Positions 1 to 8,599 of a stretch of 64,000 bases of DNA are shown here, one piece after another. Made by a program: the position numbers and the translations under genes. The stretch covers positions 15,678-79,677 of the forward strand of contig JAVEYY010000021.1 in NCBI GenBank assembly GCA_034003245.1, in the 5' to 3' direction. The DNA comes from Perlabentimonas sp034003245. Lineage in GTDB: Bacteria > Bacteroidota > Bacteroidia > Bacteroidales > Tenuifilaceae. The notes under the pieces are model-generated. The model was not told the DNA's origin, made no database searches, and worked only from the letters and a program-made list of their open reading frames with translations. Position 1 is the first letter of the stretch. Every line of letters begins with the position of its first letter.

Positions 1-81
1 TTCGAACAGGTTAGCTACACTCTCAACTAAATTGCTAGGCCGATTTCTTAACCTGAACTAACCAAAAAAAAATCTCAGCCC

Positions 82-3000
82 ATGAGTGAGGAAATTCTCA
101 AGGCTTTAATGCAACTCTTTGCTATTATTGCAAAGCAGGACGAGGGCGTTGAATCCAACGAGCGCGACTACGTTGTGAATTTCCTCATGCAGCAGGTTAA
201 CGACGAAGCCGTTGAGGAGTATATAAAATTATTCGATCAGCATGCCGGGCTCAACGACGACAAGGAGGAGGAAGAGGATGGGCAACCCAAAAAGGTTAAA
301 CTTACCTCGGTTAAAGACTCCGTAAAGATCCTGGGTATCTGTAAGAAAATCAATAAAACCCTTACCCAGAAGCAAAAGGTTGTTGTACTAGTCCGCCTAT
401 TCGAGTTGGTTAATGCCGACCGTAAGTTTACCGATCAGCGAATGGCCATTATCAACACGGTGGCCGATGTGTTTAAACTTTCGAAAGAAGAATTTACCGA
501 TATTGAGAACTTTGTGGTCAACAACGACCCCAAGGATCTCGACTTTTCAAGTGTTCTTACTATCCACGATAAGCCCGAGAAAGGAGAACATTGCAAACAC
601 ATCCCCACCGAAGCGCTTAATGGCTACCTATACATTCTGCAGATAAAGAGTGAGGATCTCTACTTCCTAAGGTACACGGGGAATGAGGATATTTACCTCA
701 ATGGTCTACCCATCAATAACAAGCGGATATACTTATTTGCCAGCGGTAGCTCCATAAAACTCCCCAAGGGTAAGCCTATCTATTATACCGACGTAGTTGC
801 CCACTACCTGGCCGACTCCACAAGTATCAGAATAACCTATAATGTTGACGATGTAGGTTACCGGTTTAAATCGGGTGATATTGGCTTACGCAATATCTCT
901 TTCAACGAAGAGCAGGGTAAGCTTATCGGCATAATGGGGGCAAGCGGTGCAGGCAAAACCACGCTGCTTAACGTACTTGCCGGTATCGAAGCGCCCACAT
1001 CGGGTCAGGTTCGAATAAACGGAATCGACCTTCACCACCAGAAGGATCAACTCGAAGGGGTTATTGGAGTTATCCCACAGGATGATCTACTGATAGAAGA
1101 GCTTACCGTATTCCAAAACCTTTACTACAACGCAAAACTTTGCTTTAAGGATAAATCGGAAGAGGAGCTAACACAGCTAGTATACAAAACGCTGCAGAAC
1201 TTAGGCCTCTTTGAGCGCAAAGACCTAAAAGTTGGATCGCCCCTTAATAAGATGATTTCCGGAGGACAGCGTAAAAGGCTCAACATAGCCCTTGAGCTTA
1301 TTCGCGAACCGGCCATCCTGTTTGTTGATGAGCCAACCTCGGGATTATCGTCGCGCGATTCGGAGAACGTAATGGATCTGCTGAGGGAACTCACGCTTAA
1401 AGGGAAGCTAATATTCGTAGTAATCCACCAGCCATCGTCCGACATCTACAAGATGTTCGACAATATGATGATCCTTGACACGGGTGGGTACATGATATAC
1501 TACGGAAATCCTGTAGAAGCCGTGATGTATTTCAAGCGGCTCGACATGCAGATTAACAGCGACCAGGGCGAGTGCCCAACCTGCGGTAACGTGAACCCTG
1601 AGTTGATCTTCAACATTATTGAAGCTAAGGTGGTCGATGAATTCGGCCGCTACACTCCTATCCGAAAAGTTTCACCGCCAAAATGGGAGGAGTATTTTAC
1701 CGAGAATATCAAGCTAAAATCGCTGAACGACGAAAGCGAGCCGCCGCCACAATCCCTAAATATTCCCTCGAGGATTAAGCAGTTTTTCATCTACACCACG
1801 CGCGATTTTCTCTCAAAGATCAGCAATACTCAGTACATTGTACTTAACCTTCTGGAAACACCCATACTAGGGTTTATCCTAGCCTACGTAATCCGATATA
1901 TTGCCGATCCGAACTCGAACGTATACGTGTTCTACGAGAACGAGAACATACCTATATATATCTTTATGGCCCTTATTGTAGCCCTGTTCATTGGGCTTAC
2001 CGTAAGCGCCGAGGAGATATTCCGCGATCGAAAACTGCTTAAGCGCGAAGCGTTCTTGAACCTAAGCCGTACTTCGTACCTTTTTAGTAAGATATCGATA
2101 TTAGTAGTCCTTTCGGCGATCCAATCAATAACATTTGTGCTCATTGCCAATGGAATTCTACAGCTCCATGGAATGAACTTTGAGTACTGGCTTGTACTAT
2201 TCTCCACGGCAGTTTTCGCCAACCTGCTTGGATTAAACATATCGGCCACATTCAACTCGGCTGTCACCATATACATTGTTATTCCATTGCTGATGATCCC
2301 CATGATGGTGCTTTCGGGAGCCATGTTTAGCTTCGATAAGCTTAACCGTGCAGTGGGCAGCTTTGGTCGAGTTCCACTAATAGCCGAGTTCATGGTTACC
2401 AAGTGGGGGTACGAGGGGCTAGTGGTTCGCCAGTTTAAGGATAACGATTTCCACAAAACCTTTTACGACATTGAGAAGGTTGAGCGAAACGCTGATTACA
2501 AAACTGTTTACTACATCCCTGAACTGGAGAAACTTCTAAGCGAGAACATCGACCTTTTAGATAGAGGCATTGAGGACACCAAGGTTAAAGCCAAATTCAA
2601 CACGAACATCTTGGTGCTTAGAAACTCTCTTTTCAAGGAGATTAACTTCCTAGCCCCATCAATTCAATTCAACTACTTCGACAAGTTAACCCCCGATCTG
2701 TTCGACTTCGAAACGGCTTTTGCCACCGTCGATTATCTTGATGAGTTGAAGACTCACTACAGCAAGATATTCCAGCTGGCTAATCAGAAACGCGACCGGA
2801 TAATTTCACATCTGGTATCAACAAATCCACGATTATACGAGGCTAAGCGAAGGGCATATCACAACGAGAGCATTGCCGATTTGGCCACCAAAAAATTTGA
2901 AAAAAACAAGATTTTACAGTACAAAGGGGAACTTGTACAGCAGTACGATCCCATATACCGCGATCCAATTCCAAATCATAGATTCGACTTCCGTTCGCAT

Positions 3001-3171
3001 TTCTTTGCCCCACAAAAGCACTTGCTGGGAAAATACTACGATACTTTTTGGTTCAATATTTGCTTTATCTGGTTAATGACAGCAATTTTATACATTACGC
3101 TATATTTTGAAACACTTAAAAAGCTGATCGATTTTTTCGGGAAAATTAAAATCCCCAAACTTAAAAAATAA
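82..3171 (+). CDS. TerB/FHA-like/ABCG-type ABC transporter fusion protein
   Basis: A 1029-residue half-transporter that probably exports or flips an unknown substrate across the inner membrane. Residues about 1-150 are helical and acidic and resemble TerB/DjlA-type domains. Residues about 175-245 are beta-rich and look like an FHA-type module. The ABC domain follows, with Walker A GASGAGKT near residue 286, signature SGGQRKR near 393 and Walker B ILFVDEPT near 412. This is the ABCG/White domain order (ATPase first). Six or so hydrophobic segments lie at about 587-775, then a soluble loop and a last membrane segment near 990-1010. A lipoprotein and a small secreted protein follow closely and may be partners. 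The ABC call is firm; the TerB and FHA calls are from sequence appearance only. Confidence 0.85.
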   Translation: MSEEILKALMQLFAIIAKQDEGVESNERDYVVNFLMQQVNDEAVEEYIKLFDQHAGLNDDKEEEEDGQPKKVKLTSVKDSVKILGICKKINKTLTQKQKVVVLVRLFELVNADRKFTDQRMAIINTVADVFKLSKEEFTDIENFVVNNDPKDLDFSSVLTIHDKPEKGEHCKHIPTEALNGYLYILQIKSEDLYFLRYTGNEDIYLNGLPINNKRIYLFASGSSIKLPKGKPIYYTDVVAHYLADSTSIRITYNVDDVGYRFKSGDIGLRNISFNEEQGKLIGIMGASGAGKTTLLNVLAGIEAPTSGQVRINGIDLHHQKDQLEGVIGVIPQDDLLIEELTVFQNLYYNAKLCFKDKSEEELTQLVYKTLQNLGLFERKDLKVGSPLNKMISGGQRKRLNIALELIREPAILFVDEPTSGLSSRDSENVMDLLRELTLKGKLIFVVIHQPSSDIYKMFDNMMILDTGGYMIYYGNPVEAVMYFKRLDMQINSDQGECPTCGNVNPELIFNIIEAKVVDEFGRYTPIRKVSPPKWEEYFTENIKLKSLNDESEPPPQSLNIPSRIKQFFIYTTRDFLSKISNTQYIVLNLLETPILGFILAYVIRYIADPNSNVYVFYENENIPIYIFMALIVALFIGLTVSAEEIFRDRKLLKREAFLNLSRTSYLFSKISILVVLSAIQSITFVLIANGILQLHGMNFEYWLVLFSTAVFANLLGLNISATFNSAVTIYIVIPLLMIPMMVLSGAMFSFDKLNRAVGSFGRVPLIAEFMVTKWGYEGLVVRQFKDNDFHKTFYDIEKVERNADYKTVYYIPELEKLLSENIDLLDRGIEDTKVKAKFNTNILVLRNSLFKEINFLAPSIQFNYFDKLTPDLFDFETAFATVDYLDELKTHYSKIFQLANQKRDRIISHLVSTNPRLYEAKRRAYHNESIADLATKKFEKNKILQYKGELVQQYDPIYRDPIPNHRFDFRSHFFAPQKHLLGKYYDTFWFNICFIWLMTAILYITLYFETLKKLIDFFGKIKIPKLKK

Positions 3172-3236
3172 TATTTTTTCATACCTTTACTTGAGTATTT
3201 TAGAGCTGCAAATTCATCAAACAATTGCCACAAGTT

Positions 3237-4148
3237 ATGTATAAAAAAATCATTCTCATATTGACCATAGCTCTACTCGTAACCTCCTGTCGTTTCTTCG
3301 ATTCGGAGCGAAATATAAGCCGTGATGAGTTTGACATTCCACCCGAATTGCTTGATGACAAGCCCCTCGAGATTGCCTCGGAGGTTATTGACGATATGAT
3401 TTCTAACGTATCCTCACCAGTAGAAACTGCCGCGCTTATCAAGGGTCTAAAAATTCCATTCAACCGCGACTATGTGGCCAAAACACAGCTCGAGAAGAAT
3501 CTTAACACTAGTTTTCAAAAGGCAATTGGATTGGGCATTTTTGGTGCCGACCTGGGTTACATTAACATGTATGAGCGCACCTCAATGGTGATCAATTACA
3601 TTACCACAATTAAATCACTGGCCGACGGAATTCAGGTAGGGCAATTCTTCGACTTTGCCACACTTAATCGCATTGCCACCAACAAGGAGAATCTGGATTC
3701 CTTAATGCTTATCTCACAACAAAGCTTCAATAGAATCGACAACTACCTTCGTGAGACCAACAGGCCTCATCTTAGCGTTCTAATTATTGCTGGTGTGTGG
3801 ATTGAGGGGCTCTACCTATCGACCCGTGTGGCCGAAGACTCTAAACACCCAAGAATCAACGAAACTATTGGCGAGCAGAAAACGATAATGAGCCACTTAA
3901 TGCTCCTGTTAAACAACTACCGCAGTGAACCAAATATCGCCAAGCTGATTGAGGATTTCGAGGAAATTCAGGCCCTTTACCGCGATGTGCGTATAGTATA
4001 CGAGTATGGCGATCCCGTTACCGTGGAAAAGGATGGTGTTCTCACCATTATTCAAAACGATACACAAACAATTATCATGTCCGATGAAACCTTAAGTAAA
4101 ATCATAAAAAAGGTTCAGGACACAAGAAACAGATTACTTGAAAGCTAA
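3237..4148 (+). CDS. Predicted lipoprotein of unknown function
   Basis: About 303 residues. The ATG at 3237 is preferred over the in-frame TTG at 3225, because it puts a short basic N-terminus directly before the hydrophobic stretch. The lipobox LLVTSC near residue 17 predicts lipid attachment. The rest is mostly helical and has no motif I recognise. The gene lies 65 bp after the ABC transporter and 18 bp before another secreted protein, so the three are probably co-transcribed. The function could be tied to the transporter, but this is inference from position. Confidence 0.75.
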   Translation: MYKKIILILTIALLVTSCRFFDSERNISRDEFDIPPELLDDKPLEIASEVIDDMISNVSSPVETAALIKGLKIPFNRDYVAKTQLEKNLNTSFQKAIGLGIFGADLGYINMYERTSMVINYITTIKSLADGIQVGQFFDFATLNRIATNKENLDSLMLISQQSFNRIDNYLRETNRPHLSVLIIAGVWIEGLYLSTRVAEDSKHPRINETIGEQKTIMSHLMLLLNNYRSEPNIAKLIEDFEEIQALYRDVRIVYEYGDPVTVEKDGVLTIIQNDTQTIIMSDETLSKIIKKVQDTRNRLLES

Positions 4149-4166
4149 CACAGAAATTCCTGAATT

Positions 4167-4607
4167 ATGAAAAATATAAGCCTTACGATTTTAATCTTTA
4201 CGTTTTTCCTTCTCGGATTCAATAACGAGAGTAAAGCTCAATCAGAGGACGATCTCATTGAGATTTGCGGGATGATTGCCGGAGATGCCACCTTTTTGAA
4301 GGATTTCAGAATCCGTCTCGATGCAGGTGATCCTCCTCCAACTCAGCGTTTCTCCGTAATTCTGCGTAAGGGTATTAAATATCGCTTCTCCGTTTGCAAC
4401 TCTAAGGATTTTGAGGGAAAGGTCGTTCTTCAGCTACTCGACAACAACCGGCTTTTGGCCACAACCTATATTGTAGCCACGGGTACCGATCACCCATCTA
4501 TTGAATATGTATGCAATAGAACCGGGGCTTATCACCTTTTCTTTAACTTTAGGGATGGTAAACCGGGGCTGGCTGTTGGGTTGCTCTCGCTGGTTGAGGC
4601 AATGTAA
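4167..4607 (+). CDS. Small secreted protein of unknown function
   Basis: 146 residues with a clear signal peptide (hydrophobic core ILIFTFFLLGF, likely cleavage after SKAQ). The mature part is beta-rich with three cysteines (in EICG, FSVCN and EYVCN) and ends in a hydrophobic stretch. It is the last gene of the apparent three-gene unit with the ABC transporter and lipoprotein, and a strong terminator follows at 4636. I do not recognise a family. Confidence 0.7.
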   Translation: MKNISLTILIFTFFLLGFNNESKAQSEDDLIEICGMIAGDATFLKDFRIRLDAGDPPPTQRFSVILRKGIKYRFSVCNSKDFEGKVVLQLLDNNRLLATTYIVATGTDHPSIEYVCNRTGAYHLFFNFRDGKPGLAVGLLSLVEAM

Positions 4608-4635
4608 GGTTTTGAATCCCTTTATAATACTTTTA

Positions 4636-4659
4636 AAGCAGCCCATGGCTGCTTTTTTT
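4636..4659 (+). terminator. Rho-independent terminator after the ABC transporter unit
   Basis: The stem AAGCAGC / GCTGCTT with a short loop is followed by a run of seven T. It lies 28 bp after the small secreted protein. Confidence 0.85.
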
Positions 4660-4690
4660 ATTTGCTAAAGCCGTAAGCTGTAAGATTAAA

Positions 4691-4719
4691 CAAAAAAGCC
4701 TGCAAAAAATATGCAGGCT
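4691..4719 (-). terminator. Terminator of the tRNA-Asn transcript
   Basis: Read on the minus strand, the stem AAGCCTGCA / TGCAGGCTT is followed by T residues directly after the CCA end of the tRNA. Confidence 0.8.
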
Positions 4720-4796
4720 TGGCTCCTCATCTAGGACTTGAACCTAGGACCCCCTGATTAACAGTCAGGTGCTCTAACCAACTGAGCTAATGAGGA
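4720..4796 (-). tRNA. tRNA-Asn (GTT)
   Basis: On the minus strand the acceptor strands TCCTCAT and ATGAGGA pair. The D arm has GCTC..GAGC, the anticodon stem is CCTGA/TCAGG with loop CTGTTAA (anticodon GTT), and the T arm is CTAGG-TTCAAGT-CCTAG. The discriminator G is followed by an encoded CCA. It is a monocistronic tRNA with its own terminator. Confidence 0.95.
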
Positions 4797-4943
4797 ATGT
4801 TGATTTTTAAAAAACGGCATCCCGTTTTTGCGAGTGCAAATATATAGCCTTTATATATTCCCACCAAATTTTTTTTAATGATTTTAAAAAAAATGCCAAT
4901 TCAAACAAAAATACAGAAATCTGGTATTTCGGTTTATTATCCC

Positions 4944-4951
4944 TAATTTTG
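4944..4951 (+). promoter_or_regulatory. -7 promoter element for the PfkB kinase gene
   Basis: TAATTTTG matches the Bacteroidota -7 consensus TAnnTTTG and lies 20 bp before the start codon. No convincing -33 TTG was seen at the usual spacing. Confidence 0.5.
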
Positions 4952-4970
4952 TGGCAAACATAAAACAGCT

Positions 4971-5963
4971 ATGGCAAAAGTATTTGGAATAGGTAATGCG
5001 CTAGTGGATATTATGACTAGCCTTAAGAGCGACGAATTACTTGAAACGCTTAATCTTCCCAAGGGGAGCATGCAACTAGTTAACGAGACCACCATCAACA
5101 GCGCTATGGAGAAAACAAAGGGTTTGCCACAAACCCTAGCTTCGGGTGGAAGTGCAGCCAATACCATAAATGGACTTGCAAACCTTGGCATAAAAACAGC
5201 CTTTGTGGGTAAGGTTGGCAACGATGAGTTGGGAAAATTTTTCCACGACGATATGGTCAAGGCGGGTATCAGCCCCAAATTACTCTCCAGTAAATCGGCA
5301 ACAGGAAGAGCACTCGCACTTGTTTCGCCCGATTCGGAAAGAACTTTTGCGGTTAACCTTGGCGCAGCCATTGAATTGGTGCCCGAGGATATCAACCGCG
5401 ATTTCTTTGATGGCTACGATTACTTACACATCGAAGGATATCTGGTTCAAAATCATGCGCTAATTGAAAAAGCCATTAAAACAGCAAAATCGGCAGGGTT
5501 AAAAATCTCACTCGACATGGCCAGCTACAACGTGGTGGAGTCGAACCTCGAATTTTTAACAAGGATTGTTGACGAGTACGTTGATATAGTGTTTGCCAAC
5601 GAGGAAGAGTCGAAAGCCTTTACCCACAAATCACCCGAGGAATCGCTGGATATAATTGCCAAGAAGGTAGAAATTGCCATAGTAAAACTTGGGTCTAAAG
5701 GATCGTTGATTAAAAAGGCAGACGATGTCTATCAGGTTGGCGTGATTAAGGTTAATTCTATTGACACCACTGGTGCTGGCGACCTTTACGCTTCTGGCTT
5801 TCTATATGGGCTTTCGCGGGGGCTTTCGTTGGAGAAGTGCGGCCAAATAGGCGCAATCCTTTCGGGCAGGGTAATTGAGGTTATCGGGCCAAAAATGGAT
5901 GCGCAAACCTGGACCGAAATTAAAGAACAAGTGCGTAAAATTGAGCAGAGCCAGACTATTTAA
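4971..5963 (+). CDS. PfkB-family carbohydrate/nucleoside kinase (adenosine kinase-like)
   Basis: 330 residues, the usual length of the ribokinase/PfkB family. The N-terminal signature includes ASGGSAANT near residue 58. The C-terminal signature DTTGAGDLYASGF near residue 265 carries the catalytic Asp and the anion-hole glycines. Members with this overall sequence in Bacteroidota are usually annotated as adenosine kinase or PfkB kinase. The substrate cannot be fixed from sequence alone. The 3' end overlaps the convergent DNA glycosylase gene by 8 bp. Confidence 0.9.
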   Translation: MAKVFGIGNALVDIMTSLKSDELLETLNLPKGSMQLVNETTINSAMEKTKGLPQTLASGGSAANTINGLANLGIKTAFVGKVGNDELGKFFHDDMVKAGISPKLLSSKSATGRALALVSPDSERTFAVNLGAAIELVPEDINRDFFDGYDYLHIEGYLVQNHALIEKAIKTAKSAGLKISLDMASYNVVESNLEFLTRIVDEYVDIVFANEEESKAFTHKSPEESLDIIAKKVEIAIVKLGSKGSLIKKADDVYQVGVIKVNSIDTTGAGDLYASGFLYGLSRGLSLEKCGQIGAILSGRVIEVIGPKMDAQTWTEIKEQVRKIEQSQTI

Positions 5964-6483
5964 GGACATTATCAACTTTAGCTATCCAAAACCGCCAAGG
6001 CATATTGGCCCAATACAACCCCGCATAGTTTACCCCTATGCGGGGTCCTGTTTTAATATTAGGAACTGATTCCCCTGACTCAAACCATATTTGATTTGAG
6101 CCAGTAATGTCCACTCCGTTAAAACTCTTGTCAATTTCTAGAAGTCGCCCAACACGACCAGGGCCTTCGCAACCTAAAACACCTCTGATTAGAACTGCCT
6201 GCGGAAAATCCTTGGGACCAGTAACCACATTTAGCATCCAATGCATTCCATAAATCAAGTACACATAGGTTACACCACCCTGCATGTACATTACCGAAGT
6301 GCGTTGGGTTTTTCCCTTGCAAGCATGGCAAGCCAAATCATCCTCACCTCTATAGGCTTCCACTTCCGACACGGTAAAACGCTCAATGTGCCCATTAGGG
6401 AATGCCCTTACCAGCTGCACGCCTACCAAATCGGGAGCAACATCAAGCACATCGCGCGTAAAGAAATCTAACCCTAACCGCAT
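5956..6483 (-). CDS. 3-methyladenine DNA glycosylase (AAG/MPG family)
   Basis: Base-excision repair enzyme that removes alkylated purines. It is recognised by the family pattern: a Phe-Phe-x-Arg start (DFFTRDVLDVA), EVEAYRGEDD with the catalytic glutamate, TSVMYMQGGVTYVYLIYGMH and the GPGR motif. About 175 residues. The ATG at 6483 is preferred because the family begins near this point; the frame is open further upstream to a TTG at 6540, which would add 19 residues with no family match. It overlaps the convergent kinase gene by 8 bp. Confidence 0.9.
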   Translation of the reverse strand: MRLGLDFFTRDVLDVAPDLVGVQLVRAFPNGHIERFTVSEVEAYRGEDDLACHACKGKTQRTSVMYMQGGVTYVYLIYGMHWMLNVVTGPKDFPQAVLIRGVLGCEGPGRVGRLLEIDKSFNGVDITGSNQIWFESGESVPNIKTGPRIGVNYAGLYWANMPWRFWIAKVDNVLK

Positions 6484-6646
6484 TCCTCTACTATTATTTA
6501 CTGATTTTAAAAACCATAATCTTTCGAAACCCCATCCCAAAATTTTTTCATATTTCTCAACATGTGGGATGCACTAAAAATACAAAAAGATTCGAGCATA
6601 AAACTGAGGGTGAAACTGAATATCCAAAAATAATTAATGGTTGATA

Positions 6647-6676
6647 TTGTAGATTAAATAATTAGCTGTATTTTTG
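6647..6676 (+). promoter_or_regulatory. Promoter of the rplM-rpsI operon
   Basis: TATTTTTG at 6669-6676 matches the -7 consensus TAnnTTTG. A TTG at 6647-6649 lies exactly 19 nt upstream as the -33 element. Transcription would start near 6683 and leave a leader of about 65 nt before the start codon. Confidence 0.65.
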
Positions 6677-6693
6677 CATCCCGCTTATTATAA

Positions 6694-6708
6694 CCGTTTG
6701 GATCACGG
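6694..6708 (+). promoter_or_regulatory. Short hairpin in the rplM leader, candidate L13 autoregulatory site
   Basis: CCGT and ACGG can pair around a 7-nt loop between the predicted start site and the coding region. L13 leader RNAs have been described in Bacteroidia, but this hairpin is short and the assignment is inference. Confidence 0.3.
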
Positions 6709-6747
6709 AAAATTAACAGGTATTAACTAAAACAGAGGAGTTTAAAC

Positions 6748-7203
6748 GTGGACACACTTAGTTACAAAACCGTATCGACCAACGATGCCACTGCAAAAAA
6801 AGAGTGGATTGTGGTTGATGCCACCAACGAAGTGTTAGGGCGTTTGGCCAGCAAAGTTGCGAAACTGTTGCGCGGCAAGTACAAGCCCAGCTTCACCCCC
6901 AACGTTGATTGTGGGGACAATGTAATCATCATCAATGCCGAGAAGGTTCGCCTAACCGGTAATAAGATGACTGAGAAAACTTACTACCATTACACTGGCT
7001 ACCCAGGAGGTAAGCGCAGCGCTACGCCAAAGGATTGGTTACAACGTAAACCCACAGCCATTATTGAGCATGCGGTAAAGGGAATGCTTCCCAAGAACCG
7101 TCTAGGCTCTAAGGTTTATGGAAACCTTTACGTATTCGCCGGCAACGAGCACAAGCATGAGGCTCAGAAACCCATGGAAATTAAGTTAAACTCAATTAAG
7201 TAA
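6748..7203 (+). CDS. rplM: 50S ribosomal protein L13
   Basis: 151 residues, matching L13 throughout, with the Bacteroidia-type beginning MDTLSYKT and the core WIVVDATNEVLGRLAS, RGKYKPSF and GMLPKNRLG. L13 is one of the first proteins to bind 23S rRNA during assembly. The start codon is GTG. It is supported by the match to the family N-terminus and by an unusual Shine-Dalgarno-like GAGGAG about 10 nt upstream. It is followed after 5 bp by rpsI, as in most bacteria. Confidence 0.98.
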   Translation: MDTLSYKTVSTNDATAKKEWIVVDATNEVLGRLASKVAKLLRGKYKPSFTPNVDCGDNVIIINAEKVRLTGNKMTEKTYYHYTGYPGGKRSATPKDWLQRKPTAIIEHAVKGMLPKNRLGSKVYGNLYVFAGNEHKHEAQKPMEIKLNSIK

Positions 7204-7208
7204 CAGCT

Positions 7209-7595
7209 ATGCAGGTAATTAATGCAACGGGTCGAAGAAAGAGCGCTGTAGCACGTGTTTATCTTCAGGAAGGCAAAGGTAGCATCACCATTAACGGAAA
7301 AGACATCAAGGATTACTTCCCCTCCGTGCTTATGCAGTACGTGGTGAAACAACCCTTTGAGGTGCTAAACCTACTTGGCACTTACGATGTTAAGGCCAAC
7401 CTTGATGGTGGCGGAGTAAAAGGACAAGCCGAAGCCATGCGCCTAGGTATTGCTCGCGCCCTGGTTGAACTAAATGCTGAGAACAAGCCCGCTCTTAAAG
7501 CTAACGGCTTTATGACCCGCGACCCACGTGAGGTGGAGCGCAAGAAGCCTGGTCAACCCAAGGCAAGGAAGAAATTCCAGTTCAGCAAGCGTTAA
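7209..7595 (+). CDS. rpsI: 30S ribosomal protein S9
   Basis: 128 residues, full length. It starts VINATGRRKSAVARV and ends in the basic tail with PKARKKFQFSKR; the terminal Lys-Arg reaches the P-site tRNA in bacterial ribosomes. It is 5 bp downstream of rplM and certainly in the same operon. Confidence 0.98.
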   Translation: MQVINATGRRKSAVARVYLQEGKGSITINGKDIKDYFPSVLMQYVVKQPFEVLNLLGTYDVKANLDGGGVKGQAEAMRLGIARALVELNAENKPALKANGFMTRDPREVERKKPGQPKARKKFQFSKR

Positions 7596-7603
7596 TCGCT
7601 TAC

Positions 7604-7682
7604 AATTTATGTTTTGGCAAACAGCGCACGCTGTAAATTGCTCGGACTTTCACACACTTGAAACTACCAAGCAATTGCCAAC
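7604..7682 (+). ncRNA. Predicted rpsB leader RNA with pseudoknot
   Basis: The rpsI-rpsB gap holds a nested structure. CAATTTA (7604-7610) can pair with TAAATTG (7635-7641) and CAGC with GCTG around a GCAC loop. This leaves a large 5' bulge containing TTGGCAA (7615-7621), which is fully complementary to TTGCCAA (7676-7682), 27 nt before the rpsB ATG. The combination is an H-type pseudoknot. S2-binding leaders are known before rpsB in other bacteria, so this is a candidate S2 autoregulatory leader. The pairings are seen directly; the role is inferred. Confidence 0.45.
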
Positions 7683-7709
7683 TTTAACTAATTTTTTAAT
7701 CAAATTAAA

Positions 7710-8567
7710 ATGCCAAAGACAGATTTTAAAGAGTTACTCGACGCAGGCGTTCACTTTGGACACCTAAAGCGCAAGTGGAACCCCAAAATGGCTCCTTACA
7801 TCTTTATGGAGCGCAACGGTATCCACATTATCGACCTTCAAAAAACAGCCGTAAAACTCGACGAGGCTGCTGCAGCCATGAAGCAAATCGCAAAATCGGG
7901 ACGTAAAGTTCTTTTTGTTGCCACAAAAAAGCAAGCCAAAGAGATTGTTGCCGAAAAGCTTAAGCCAGTAAACATGCCATATGTTACTGAGCGCTGGCCT
8001 GGTGGAATGCTCACCAACTTCCCCACTATCCGCAAGGCGGTTAAGAAGATGACCTCTATCGACAAAATGTTGACCGAAGGAACCTTCACCAACCTCTCGA
8101 AGCGTGAGAAGCTGCAAATTACCCGTCAACGTGCTAAACTGGAGAAAAACCTTGGCTCAATTGCCGATCTAAATAGACTACCCGCAGCACTTTTTGTGAT
8201 TGACGTTCAGAAAGAGTATATCGCCGTTAACGAGGCAAAAAAATTGAATATCCCGGTATTCGCAATGGTTGATACCTGTTGTGATCCTACTCCAATTGAC
8301 TTTGTAATACCGGCCAACGACGATGCATCCAAGTCAATCTCTCTTATTGTTGACGTGATGGTGAAGTCTATCCAGGAAGGTTTAGACGAGCGCAAAAACG
8401 AAAAGGATAAAGAAGGGCCTGGCGCTGACGATGACAACGCTGACGAAAAACCAAGCCGCACTAGAGCTAGAAAGAGCGCTAGGGCTCCCAAAGCCAAAGT
8501 TCAGGATGAGAACATCGACCAGAACGATGACTCTGAAAACGACAGCGACGAATCGTCCGAAGAATAA
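7710..8567 (+). CDS. rpsB: 30S ribosomal protein S2
   Basis: 285 residues. The S2 core is clear (ELLDAGVHFGHLKRKWNPKM, YVTERWPGGMLTNF, PAALFVIDVQKE, IPVFAMVDTCCDP). The last 60 residues form a charged extension, acidic with an Arg/Lys/Ala-rich patch, that is low-complexity and probably disordered. Such tails on S2 are common in Bacteroidota. It is followed after 32 bp by tsf, the conserved gene order. Confidence 0.98.
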   Translation: MPKTDFKELLDAGVHFGHLKRKWNPKMAPYIFMERNGIHIIDLQKTAVKLDEAAAAMKQIAKSGRKVLFVATKKQAKEIVAEKLKPVNMPYVTERWPGGMLTNFPTIRKAVKKMTSIDKMLTEGTFTNLSKREKLQITRQRAKLEKNLGSIADLNRLPAALFVIDVQKEYIAVNEAKKLNIPVFAMVDTCCDPTPIDFVIPANDDASKSISLIVDVMVKSIQEGLDERKNEKDKEGPGADDDNADEKPSRTRARKSARAPKAKVQDENIDQNDDSENDSDESSEE

Positions 8568-8599
8568 ACACACAGTAGTAACTACAAAAAAATATCACA

